Below, piece by piece: positions 9,348 through 19,000 of a stretch of 64,000 bases of DNA. The notes below the pieces were generated by a model that was not told the DNA's origin, searched no databases, and saw only the letters and a list, made by a program, of their open reading frames with translations. The stretch lies in NCBI GenBank assembly GCA_026418905.1, contig JAOAAK010000020.1, positions 1 through 64,000 of the forward strand, given 5' to 3'. Both the position numbers and the translations under genes were made by a program. The first letter of the stretch is position 1. Every line of letters begins with the position of its first letter. The stretch comes from Bacteroidales bacterium. Lineage in GTDB: Bacteria > Bacteroidota > Bacteroidia > Bacteroidales > DTU049.

Positions 9348-10855
9348 AAAAAACAGGTTTTCTTTTTTTATTTATAAGTTTTTTTGTTGTTATTTACGGA
9401 CAGAATTTTAAAGAAACTTCGCAAGTACCCGTTGTGGTTAGTTCTAAGTTGGATAACCTTTATCCACAACACGAGCAGGCTAAATGGTATACCGACGGTT
9501 CTCAGTACATGGCTAAATTCACCTTGAATGGCTTATCAACGCGTGTTTATATCATGGAGTCAGGACGATGGGTAGAAACCCAACAGGATTATTTCATCGA
9601 AAATTGCCCCAGGAACATGCAAAAACACATCTCACAAGAATTTGCCGGATACAATGTGAAATCAATTACTAGGGTAGACAACAAAGACAAATCTGAATTT
9701 CGCGTTGAACTAGAACAAAATAATATCATCATTACCGCTACCTACGACGCTTCTGGCAAATATGTGGAACAAAAGTCTTCCCAAAACCAATCCCAGGACC
9801 TTACATCTCAAGGTGGTAATACACAAAAAGAAAAAAAATTACCCGTACATCCTAAAGAACTTCCGAGCAACATTACGTCGTACATTATGAAAAATTATCC
9901 AGGTTATTCTATCAAAGAATGCTACATCCTTAATGATGAAACATATCGTAATGCATATCACGTTATTCTATCAAACTCTGCTGGAGATATGCAAAAACTC
10001 TGGTTCGACTTTCAAGGAATTTTAATAAAAGTTGAAAGCAAAGAAGTTCTCACTAGTCAAAATGAGCAAAAACAAGCTAAGAATGAGAAAAAATCTGATA
10101 AAAAGACAGCTAAACAACGTGTTCCTATCCCTGAAAGCAAGGTTCCAACAGCTGCATTAGATTATTTCAACAAGAAAGCTAAAAAATCTGAAAACGTTCG
10201 TTGGGATACCATTAATAAAGAATATGTGGTTTCTTATGTCGATCCTGTAAAAAACAATGAATGCCGCATGCATTTTGACCAAAAAGGAAATTTTCTCAAA
10301 CAAGTGACCCTCATACCACCAAAAAGCCTTGCCCCTCAAATTGTATCTTATATTCAAAAAAATTATCCTGGTCTTGATTTGCACGAAGCTCAAAATGTCG
10401 TCACAGCCGATAAGAAAAAATATATTCTTGTTCTCATTTACAGTCCCACATGGATCAATGATCCGATGGTTTATCATGAATTATATTTTTCGGGAAATGG
10501 TAAACTCGAAAATGAAATTCTTGCTGATTACATCGACGAAAATGATGAATATTTTAACAAATTGAAACAAGAAAAAGAAACCTATTTTATTGAATACTTA
10601 GATCAAGATAATCCGGATATAAGTGATCCAAATCTTATTGATGGTCAGCCAGTTTATCTCAAAGATCTTCCCTCTATCATCATTAACCATCTTAAAACAA
10701 ATTATCCCGATTACTCCTTCAAAGAAGGTATTATCATTACCGAAAATAATCAGCTCATTTATAGTTTGATAATTAAGAAACAAGGATATAAGGAAAGAAA
10801 AAGGGTTTTCTACGACATAAAAGGTAAATTTGTTCGAGAAGAGAATGTTTATTAA
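9344..10855 (+). CDS. Periplasmic PepSY-like repeat protein
   Basis: The product is 503 aa with a signal peptide (MKKTGFLFLFISFFVVIYGQ). It contains several copies of a PepSY-like (DUF2874-type) unit, recognisable by 'LP..I..YI.KNYPGY' followed by a beta strand pair. Clear copies begin at about residues 167 (SNITSYIMKNYPGYSIKE), 330 (QIVSYIQKNYPGLDLHEA) and 445 (SIIINHLKTNYPDYSFKE), with weaker ones near 30-130 and 265-320. A Lys/Gln/Glu-rich linker (about 230-265) separates two groups. In Bacteroidota such proteins are periplasmic or surface proteins of unknown function. Its ATG overlaps the purA stop, and the next gene starts inside its 3' end, so co-expression is likely. Confidence 0.75.
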   Translation: MKKTGFLFLFISFFVVIYGQNFKETSQVPVVVSSKLDNLYPQHEQAKWYTDGSQYMAKFTLNGLSTRVYIMESGRWVETQQDYFIENCPRNMQKHISQEFAGYNVKSITRVDNKDKSEFRVELEQNNIIITATYDASGKYVEQKSSQNQSQDLTSQGGNTQKEKKLPVHPKELPSNITSYIMKNYPGYSIKECYILNDETYRNAYHVILSNSAGDMQKLWFDFQGILIKVESKEVLTSQNEQKQAKNEKKSDKKTAKQRVPIPESKVPTAALDYFNKKAKKSENVRWDTINKEYVVSYVDPVKNNECRMHFDQKGNFLKQVTLIPPKSLAPQIVSYIQKNYPGLDLHEAQNVVTADKKKYILVLIYSPTWINDPMVYHELYFSGNGKLENEILADYIDENDEYFNKLKQEKETYFIEYLDQDNPDISDPNLIDGQPVYLKDLPSIIINHLKTNYPDYSFKEGIIITENNQLIYSLIIKKQGYKERKRVFYDIKGKFVREENVY

Positions 10856-12344
10856 AAGATGTTTTTTCTTATATCTTATCTTAGCAAACTCTCTGGTTGC
10901 TCAAAATAAAAAAGTACTCTTACAAAATGCTAACGTCCTTGAATATAACAAGGATGTCAATCCTGACGTTCAGCGATTAATTGGAAATGTAATTTTTGAA
11001 CATGATGGCTCTTTACTCTTTTGCGATAGTGCCTATTTTTACTTATCTTCCAATTCTGTAAAAGCTCTCGGTAAGGTTCACATACAAATCAATGATTCTG
11101 TTAGTGCTTACGGAGATGAACTTTTCTATGATGGAGATAAGAAACTAGTCCACTTACGAGGCAAAGAAGTAGAATTGCGCGATGGTAGCATACGTCTCCT
11201 AACTAAAGAATTATCTTATGATATTAATCAGCAACAGGCCTACTATTTGGATGGTGGTATTATCCAGGATCCACGCAATACACTCAAAAGTAAACATGGG
11301 TATTATTTTACCGATCGTAAGGAATTTTTCTTTCGATTCAACGTACAAGCTGAAGGAACAAAATACAAGTTAACTTCTGATTCCATGCTTTACAATACGG
11401 ATACGGAGATTCTTAGTTTTTTCGGAAAAACACATATTACATACGACTCAACGCATCTTTGGTTTAAAATGGGGTGGTTTAATAGCATAAAACTCACAGC
11501 TAAAGCTTGGGATAGTGCTTTTCTTCGCTATCGTAGTTCTATTCTGAAAGCCGATACTATTTTTTATGATGATAAAAGTAAAATAGGAAAAGGATTTATT
11601 CGTGTCCATTTTACGGACACCAATGAAAGAACTGCGTTTACTTCAAATTTTGCTCTATATCGGCAATTAGATAGCTCAATACTACTAACAGACAGTGCAC
11701 TTTTTTTTACCTGGAATGAAGAAAACGACACTCTATACTTACATGCTGATACGTTGTTTTCGTATGTAGACAGTATGAAACAAAGATGTGTGGCAGCTTT
11801 TCATAAGGTGCGGTTTTACCACCCTCAACTTCAAGGACGTTGTGATTCTTTATTTTATACGACAGCTGATTCAATCCTAAAACTCTATTATTTTCCCATC
11901 ATATGGTACGATCAATTTCAAGCAATTTCCGATACTATCCAATCATTACTTGGAAATAAAAGCATCAAAGAAGTCATGCTCAAATCCAACGCTTTCATTC
12001 ATTACCCTTTCAAAAAAGATAGCTACAACCAAGTCAAAGGAAAAAATATTCAGATCATCTTCCAATCTGGTCAAATTTCAAAAATGAACGTTATCAACCA
12101 AAGTGAAATTCTTTACTTTATCGATGACTCTGTTCGTGGAGTAGCTGCAGATTACAGCCAGGCTGAAAAAATGACTATTCTTTTTTCTGAAAACGAAGAA
12201 ATAGAAAAGGTATTTTTTTACCAAAAGATAAAAGGTTCGATTTATCCATACGATCAAATTCCAAAAGAAAAAAAAATATTAGAAGGTTTTCATCAACATT
12301 TGCTTCTAAGACCTCAGTCAGTCGGCGATTTGTTTCGTTTTTAA
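10845..12344 (+). CDS. OstA/LptA-like protein (outer-membrane LPS transport family)
   Basis: The product is 499 aa from the ATG at 10845, which gives a signal peptide (MFIKRCFFLYLILANSLVAQ). An ATG 15 bases earlier would add five residues. The body is a series of short beta-strand repeats with the 'G.V...(D/N)..L.CD.A.FY' and 'YG.ELFYDGD.K...LRGK.VEL.DG..RL.T..L.YD' patterns of the OstA/LptA family, the periplasmic beta-jellyroll bridge that passes lipopolysaccharide to the outer membrane. Family length in Bacteroidota is about 500-600 aa. It overlaps the PepSY-like gene by 11 bases and meets the histidine kinase gene tail to tail with a four-base overlap. Confidence 0.75.
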   Translation: MFIKRCFFLYLILANSLVAQNKKVLLQNANVLEYNKDVNPDVQRLIGNVIFEHDGSLLFCDSAYFYLSSNSVKALGKVHIQINDSVSAYGDELFYDGDKKLVHLRGKEVELRDGSIRLLTKELSYDINQQQAYYLDGGIIQDPRNTLKSKHGYYFTDRKEFFFRFNVQAEGTKYKLTSDSMLYNTDTEILSFFGKTHITYDSTHLWFKMGWFNSIKLTAKAWDSAFLRYRSSILKADTIFYDDKSKIGKGFIRVHFTDTNERTAFTSNFALYRQLDSSILLTDSALFFTWNEENDTLYLHADTLFSYVDSMKQRCVAAFHKVRFYHPQLQGRCDSLFYTTADSILKLYYFPIIWYDQFQAISDTIQSLLGNKSIKEVMLKSNAFIHYPFKKDSYNQVKGKNIQIIFQSGQISKMNVINQSEILYFIDDSVRGVAADYSQAEKMTILFSENEEIEKVFFYQKIKGSIYPYDQIPKEKKILEGFHQHLLLRPQSVGDLFRF

Positions 12345-13852
12345 CCTTCTGTCTGCAATATTATACGAACAATCGTTCCTTTACCTAGTGTCGACGAATG
12401 AATAAAAATTTTGCCGTGATGATCTTCCTCTATAATTCGTTTTGCAAGAGCCAGGCCCATACCTCGAACTGTTCCCTTTTTTGTAGTAAATCCAGGTTCA
12501 AATATTCTCTTGAAATAAGCACGTGGAATGCCTTTTCCGTTATCTTCCACGTCAATAATGATTCTTTTTCTTTCTTTAAAAACCCTGATAATGATATCTC
12601 CTTCCGATACGAGAGCATCTACAGCATTTTTTAAAACATTTTCCATCACCCACATAAAAAGTTGCCGGTTAATTTTAGCATAGGCTTCCATAACATCATT
12701 GATTTGAAAATGAAAACGTATTTTGGAAGGACTTCTTTTTTGTATGTACGTAATAACTTCTTGAATGAGTGGCAAAATATTCATTTTTTCCAGTTGAGGT
12801 TTAGTTCCAATTTTATCGAAACGATCAAGTACACCACGTAATTTCATTAAATCTTGCTTTATTTCTTGAATATAAGGTGACTTAACACCTTCGATCTCAA
12901 GCATTTCCACTTTGGCTTCCAAAGAAGACAACGGTGTCCCCAATTGATGAGCTGTCTCTTTGGTCATCCCGAGCCAAATTCTGTGCCGTTCCTCTCGTTT
13001 AAACGTAGAATAGTAAATAAATATGAGCAAAATCATAAATATCAAAATTGCCACTAACAAATAGAGAGACCATTTGATGTTTTTTACCCATGGTGACGAC
13101 TGATAGTAGACATAATGTGTTGTGCCATCCTTAAGTTTAATCTTTAAATAGGTATTTTCGGATTTGAGCTGGTTAATAAATTTCCATAATTTAATAGAAT
13201 CAGTGTCATAATTAGGAGGCAAATTTCCTTTAGCAACGACTCGTGTTTTGGTTGAATCTAAAATGACTACAGGAACTTGAAGAGAGTTTCGAACTATTTC
13301 ACTTAGAAAATTACCAATCAGATCTTCCAACATTTTTTTAAGCTCGTGGAATAAGATTGATTCCTTGTAAAACAAGTAATTACGAATGGATTTATAGTTG
13401 ATCTCAATAGGAGGATTATGAGAAAATTCTTGATAAAGCTTCCCAGTTAAGTTGTGAACCGTATCTGGAGAAAAATCCACGTTTTTTACAGCAATGATCT
13501 TCAAGTTTTCATCGGTCAAAACAACTGGTATGGTTGTGTTGCGAGAAATGATATAGATATAAAAACTCAGATCTTCACGATCATCAGAATAAATTAGCCT
13601 TTTAGTGGCTTCTGCCCAAATTTCAACTCGCTTTTTTTCTTCTTCTTCCACTTTCTGGAAAAACTCACGAGTATAGTCAACGAGTTCAGCTTTTTTCTGA
13701 ATGGTCGATGCCCACAGGGTAACTTTATTTTCATCCTCTTTGACCACAGAGTAAATAAGCAAATTCACTGCAAAAGCGAATACCAAAACAAAGATCCCAC
13801 CAAGAACAATTAAAATAATTTGCCAATGATATTTTTTTGCTCTAGATAACAT
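12341..13852 (-). CDS. Membrane sensor histidine kinase
   Basis: The start at 13852 (MLSRAKKYHW) is preferred to 13885, because a TAnnTTTG box lies at 13865-13872 between the two. The product has 503 aa. A transmembrane segment at about 9-35 and a second at about 261-281 enclose a periplasmic sensor region of about 225 residues. The cytoplasmic part has the H-box KETAHQLGTPLSSL (His about 302), the N-box MENVLKNAVDAL, the G1 box DNGKGIP, the F-box FEPGFTTK and the G2 box GMGLALAKRI. It is an autophosphorylating kinase of the NtrB/HPK4-like type. No response regulator gene is adjacent, so it is an orphan here. The signal is unknown. Confidence 0.88.
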   Translation of the reverse strand: MLSRAKKYHWQIILIVLGGIFVLVFAFAVNLLIYSVVKEDENKVTLWASTIQKKAELVDYTREFFQKVEEEEKKRVEIWAEATKRLIYSDDREDLSFYIYIISRNTTIPVVLTDENLKIIAVKNVDFSPDTVHNLTGKLYQEFSHNPPIEINYKSIRNYLFYKESILFHELKKMLEDLIGNFLSEIVRNSLQVPVVILDSTKTRVVAKGNLPPNYDTDSIKLWKFINQLKSENTYLKIKLKDGTTHYVYYQSSPWVKNIKWSLYLLVAILIFMILLIFIYYSTFKREERHRIWLGMTKETAHQLGTPLSSLEAKVEMLEIEGVKSPYIQEIKQDLMKLRGVLDRFDKIGTKPQLEKMNILPLIQEVITYIQKRSPSKIRFHFQINDVMEAYAKINRQLFMWVMENVLKNAVDALVSEGDIIIRVFKERKRIIIDVEDNGKGIPRAYFKRIFEPGFTTKKGTVRGMGLALAKRIIEEDHHGKIFIHSSTLGKGTIVRIILQTEG

Positions 13853-13864
13853 AACAAACAAAAA

Positions 13865-13872
13865 CAAAGTTA
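13865..13872 (-). promoter_or_regulatory. -7 promoter element for the histidine kinase
   Basis: TAACTTTG on the minus strand is an exact TAnnTTTG match ending 12 bases before the ATG at 13852. It lies downstream of the alternative start at 13885, which argues against that start. Confidence 0.45.
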
Positions 13873-13885
13873 GCGTATATTTCAA

Positions 13886-14300
13886 AACTCTATTTTGTTC
13901 GAACTAATGACTGTTATCGCAACAAATAATACATCATGGAATCGTTCCGGGTCATATATCCCTTGCTGGAAAGAACATGCTTTCTCGAATGCAGTTTTAA
14001 AATCAAACTTGAATCCGTTAAACGAGTAAAAATTTTTCAATAAGTTCTGATAAAATATTCACACCAGTTCAAACAACCTATTCAATGTTATTGTTTTGTG
14101 AGGTTTCATGGAAAGATTATAAAAATTTGAAAATAATTCCCCATGTAAACTTTCAAAAACGATGGAGATCGGTAATTTATATTACAATAAAATAAAAAAT
14201 TCAAATTCCTTTTTTGATTAAATGAAAAAACCATCTATGAAAATAAATCAAGTCTTATTTCTCTTCATGGTATATGAGCAAGAAAACATACACCTTAATT
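13886..14300. other. Intergenic stretch, nothing recognised
   Basis: These 415 bases lie between the histidine kinase start and the umuC stop. I see no open frame with coding character and no tRNA. The conserved GAGGAAAGTC core of RNase P RNA is absent, and no strong hairpin with a T-tract is present. AT content is high. Confidence 0.55.
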
Positions 14301-15566
14301 CTATTTTGCTTTGACCACTAGAATATCTTCCCAGCGAGTGGTATAGGATGGGGAAAGTTTTTGTTGCAATACTTTGTGACGCAAAGGTGCTTGCTGAGCA
14401 GCAATTCGAAGTGTATCAAATCCATACTTTTCATTGACTTTGTCGAGAACATGCATTAATTGCTCATGTTTTGCAAGATACTCGTGAAAAAAAGAAAGTT
14501 CTCTCGCCTCGGATGAGACTAGATCCATAAGAATAATACCTGCTTTTTTGATGGGATGAGGTTCATAAATCTTTTGTAATACGCTTTTAGCATAATGTAA
14601 CAATTCGATAGTTGAATCAGTTCGGTGCGAAAGTCTTGCTAATCCCTGACGAAAGAAAATTTTTTCGTTGTTTTTGAAAGGATTAGATCGAAGGTAAACC
14701 ATAAGCATTCCTGCAACTGAGTTTTGTTTGCGAAGCTTGAAAGCCCCACGCGAGACAAACGTAGCAATGCGTTCATATACTTCATTAAAAGTGGTAAGTT
14801 CTTCATAAAATGAACGACTTACAGAAATACTTGACCGAACATTTAGATTTTCTTCTAATTCAAAACAGGATTCACCCATTAGCTCCTTTTTTAACCGAAG
14901 CCCTACGATAGTCATCCGCTTACGGACCCATTCGTCTGAGAGCTGCGTAAAATCATAGGCTGTCTTAATTCCAATCTTATGAAAACGTGCAGACCATCGG
15001 GAACCTATACCCCAGACATCTTCAACCGGTAGCCATTTCAAAGCCTTTTCTCTCTTTCTTTCATCGTCTATGGCATAAACTCCTTGTGTTTTTTCGGGAA
15101 AAGTTTTGGCTATTTTATTAGCAACTTTGGCAAGAGCTTTGGTTGGAGCAATTCCAATGCTGATGGGGATTCCAGTACATTGATAAATGTATTTTTTGAT
15201 TTTTAATCCATACTCTCGTAGAGAAGGTTCAGGTGAGAAACCACGAAAGTCGAGGAAAGCCTCATCGATACTGTAAATTTCAATTGCTGGGGCAAATTCT
15301 TGCAACAGGGTCATAACTCGCCTGCTCATGTCACCATACAACATGAAGTTAGAAGAAAAATATGTTCCATTGTGCAGATCCAGTAGGGGTTTTATTTCAA
15401 AAAAAGGAACTCCCATTGGAATTCCTAACTTTTTAGCTTCGTTGCTACGAGAAATTACGCAACCATCGTTATTAGAAAGGACCACTACGACTTTACCACG
15501 CAAATCTGGTCGAAAAACTAATTCACACGATACATAAAAGTTATTACAATCCACCAACGCAAACAT
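14301..15566 (-). CDS. umuC: Translesion DNA polymerase V subunit UmuC
   Basis: This is a Y-family error-prone DNA polymerase of 421 aa, full length for the family. Motifs are MFALVDCNNFYVSCE at the N-terminus (first catalytic Asp), SNNDGCVISRSNEAK, IEIYSIDEAFLD (catalytic Asp-Glu pair), ISIGIAPTKALAKVANKIAK and VEDVWGIGSR (helix-hairpin-helix). The C-terminus ends in the DUF4113-type tail RWEDILVVKA. Its ATG directly abuts the umuD stop (TGAATG), giving translational coupling. Together with UmuD it copies past damaged bases during DNA-damage stress. No LexA gene is in the window. Confidence 0.95.
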   Translation of the reverse strand: MFALVDCNNFYVSCELVFRPDLRGKVVVVLSNNDGCVISRSNEAKKLGIPMGVPFFEIKPLLDLHNGTYFSSNFMLYGDMSRRVMTLLQEFAPAIEIYSIDEAFLDFRGFSPEPSLREYGLKIKKYIYQCTGIPISIGIAPTKALAKVANKIAKTFPEKTQGVYAIDDERKREKALKWLPVEDVWGIGSRWSARFHKIGIKTAYDFTQLSDEWVRKRMTIVGLRLKKELMGESCFELEENLNVRSSISVSRSFYEELTTFNEVYERIATFVSRGAFKLRKQNSVAGMLMVYLRSNPFKNNEKIFFRQGLARLSHRTDSTIELLHYAKSVLQKIYEPHPIKKAGIILMDLVSSEARELSFFHEYLAKHEQLMHVLDKVNEKYGFDTLRIAAQQAPLRHKVLQQKLSPSYTTRWEDILVVKAK

Positions 15567-16022
15567 TCACAAAACTGATTTAATCACATACGTAACGATG
15601 CCCCAAATGATAAAATCGTTATCTGCTGTTACCATGATAGGTGGGTAGTCGGAGTGTGCTGGCATGAGATAGCAGATATCTTTCTCAAAATGAAGGCGTT
15701 TAACAGTGAATTCTCCATCTAAAAAACACACAGCTATTCTTCCTTCTGCAGGTGAGAGGCTGCGATCGATAACGAGAATGTCACCATCACCAATTCCTGC
15801 GTCTTGCATGGAATTACCAGCTACGCGTGCGAAAAAAGTTGCTGAAGGATTTCGAATAAGAAGCTTGGCAATATCTAAAGGCATTTCAGCAAAATCATCA
15901 GCCGGAGATGGAAACCCTGCAGCAATGGTTTCGACGAACGGAAACTCACATGCTGCCTCAGATGAAGCAGAATACATCGTCCACGTAGAACTTGACCAAA
16001 CCTTTTTCATTTCCATAAACAC
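15567..16022 (-). CDS. umuD: Self-cleaving UmuD subunit (S24 peptidase family)
   Basis: The 151-aa partner of UmuC belongs to the LexA/UmuD peptidase family. It has an Ala-Gly cleavage site in TIAAGFPSPADD (about residues 33-44), the catalytic serine in GNSMQDAGIGDGDILVIDR, and the catalytic lysine in EFTVKRL. After cleavage UmuD' joins UmuC to form polymerase V. The start is either 16022 or an ATG two codons later; the choice changes only two residues. Only 25 bases separate it from the stop of the amidase gene, so its promoter must be short or lie within the 3' end of that gene. An SOS operator is not recognisable by eye. Confidence 0.93.
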   Translation of the reverse strand: MFMEMKKVWSSSTWTMYSASSEAACEFPFVETIAAGFPSPADDFAEMPLDIAKLLIRNPSATFFARVAGNSMQDAGIGDGDILVIDRSLSPAEGRIAVCFLDGEFTVKRLHFEKDICYLMPAHSDYPPIMVTADNDFIIWGIVTYVIKSVL

Positions 16023-16047
16023 AAAATAATTTCTGGCAGATAAAACT

Positions 16048-19000
16048 TTATTTGATTTTTTGGATTAAAACGCGTGTATAATCGCCCGATGACGATTGAA
16101 GAAGCAACATGTATTGTCCTTCACTCAAAGATGCAAGTTGCTTCACCTGAACCAATTCCCTGTTGTCAATTACATCCTGAAAGACTATTTGGCCTATCAT
16201 ATCATAAAGGCTCACTTTACCAGAGAATGGTTTTTCGAAACGAATCGAAAGTTCATGTTCAAAGGGTATAGGGTAGATATAAATTCCCATTTCAAATTCA
16301 CTCACAAATGAAGAATTTAAAACTGTTACGCATTGGGGCACCACAAGTGTATCAGAAGGCAAAGGTGAATTAGATGCTATGAGGGATACAGTATACGAAC
16401 CACTTGTAGTATAAGTATGGACAGGATTTACCTGAGTAGAAGTTTGACCATCACCAAAATCCCATAAAAAAGTGGTAGCATTTTGACTTTCGTTGATGAA
16501 AGTAACTGTAGCATTGGGCAAAAAAACTGTATCTTGATCAGGATGAAAAGCAGCCTGAGGAAGGTTTTGTGTCCAGTATACGAAACCATCTGAATAGGCA
16601 TACGAATCTTTCCCTGCACCGTTTAGAGCCCTTATGCTAGCATAATAACGCTGGCCATAAACGAGCGATGGTAAAGGTATGGTAATTTGAGTCAAGGTTC
16701 CAGTTGAAGCCCATGTAATGACATCATCCAAACCTGGAGCAGTTCCTAAAGCAAACCAATACTGACTGATACCTGAATTTGGATCTTGAGCTTCCCAACT
16801 AGCAGAGTATACCTGACTATCATACAACGTATCCACATCGATATTAATCCCATCGCGAACCCAACTAAAAACAGGAGATGTTAAATCCACGTTAACTAAA
16901 CATTCAAAAGCTAAAGATATATTATGAGCACTGTCCGTTACCAGTGAAACAATTTTAGCACCAGGTGTAGATGGATTTATATTATCATAAAGTATATGAG
17001 CACCATTACCCTGTGTACTAATGGTCACTTGAGGATAGCGTGTCCGGTAAACTTTCACGTTGTTGATACTAAGACGGCTGTTGCCACTACGAAACGATAT
17101 GTATTTTCCAGTAGAAAATGGCGCATCATCTTTCCACTCGCCCACAAGAACATCATCGAGATAAACAAAAGTTTCGCCGGTGATGCGATCAAAAATAATT
17201 TTCACATTATACCATTTTCCAAGTTGAATATTACACGGAAGTACCTTTACTTGTTCGAATACGTCGTTATATACTTTATAAAACTCGAGATATTTCTCTT
17301 GAGTAGCAGGTTTGATCCTAAACCAAACAAAATAGGAGTTTCCCCGATTTGTCAATGATGCAGAATCACTCATATAATGAAAACCTGCACGTATGTTGGT
17401 GCCACTTCCTTCTATTTTCATGTCAAATTCGTAAAGGTAACGATTACTGAGATCCTGTTTTAAATAAGTCCAGATATTGGTATTTGATAAAGATTCATCT
17501 GTCTGAACTAAAGTATCGCCATTATTAATAATCCACGTACCCGTCTGAACAGTCCACGAAGACAAAGATGAAGAGTTAATGTCATCGTAAATGAAACCTG
17601 CTTGAGAATTAGCAGTCCATTTGTTTCCATTCCAGCATCTTGCTTGGTAAAATCTTCTAGAAACTCCACTCCCATTGACATTATCAGAATCTTGAAAATT
17701 TACAATAAAATCAGATGTTTGCCATCCTGATACAGAAAATTGAGTGGTTGGTCTTGTCCAATCAATTTTAACGTTTTTTATGACTACGTTTGACCAATTT
17801 TTTGCTTTATCCAAAACAACTGTATTGATTCTGCAAGCTTCTTGACTTTTTGTTGGACTTTGATAACGAATCATTTTATTAGACTGGCTTCCCACAGTAA
17901 TGAATTCTAAATGATCTCGAGATACGCGTACTTTAAAATCATCATAAATACCAATGCAACCACCAGTCCGAAGAGAAATATAATTGCCTGATGTTAGAGG
18001 ATTAGGATCTGTCCATGAAACAACAAACGTATTATTGACATACACTTTAATGGTACCGGTGGATGGATTGTAGGTTACCTTGAAGTCATACCACACGTTG
18101 GGATCGATGACATAAGTTCCTTGAGCTAAAATTCCACTGATGGAATTGTTGGTACTTTTATATATTTCAACATTGTCACCATCAGCCCTGAAATACACCA
18201 TATAAGCATTTCCACGATAAGTTTGCGTAGCATCCGAAGCAAAAAAGAAAAAGCCGAATCTACGATTAGTGCCAGTACCTTCTATACGACCAGCATATTG
18301 ATAGAGGTAAACGTGTTGAGAAGTTTGAGTTAAAGATGCATAAATGTTAGGATTGGTAAGACTTTCATCACTTTGTTTTAGCCGACCATTGTCAATCGAC
18401 CAATTACCCGAAACAATAGTCCAATCTGGATGTATGGTTGGTCCATTGAAGTTATCATTGAACATACCATGCTGAGCATTACATCGCCATTCAGTACCGT
18501 TATATTCAATGACTTGAAAAAATGACGTATCAATTCCAGAACCCCCAGGGTTGTCATAGTCGTCAAATTCTACCCAAAAATCATTTCCACGCCAATCATT
18601 CAATACATTTCCATCTATGTTGATGGTAGTAGCAGGAGGAATATTGTCGGAAGGTTGCGAACAAGCAAGAATTTTGTTTTTTGTTTCCGTGCGAATGAAC
18701 GAGAGCTTATTATAGAGAGTATCTCCCGGGCATGTCGTTCCTCCGACATTTACATCTCTATGACCACAAATACGCTTAACAGTACCTGTTCCTCCGCTTT
18801 GCAAAACAATACTTGCTGAGGAAGTGGGATCAAATCCGTAATGATGATACCACCAAGCAAGAAATTGTGCACATTTATCAAGTTGAACTGCCGTAGGGAC
18901 AGTTACATCTGCATTACCAAGGAAATTAATTCCTATGGAATATGAGTTAGATGCACCTGCATGTGCACCTTTTACGTCTCTATAATTGGAAGGATTCAAG

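Noticed and set aside
13886-14300. Possible structured RNA between the histidine kinase and umuC
   Set aside because: Searched by eye for RNase P, tmRNA and riboswitch cores and found none; no strong hairpins.
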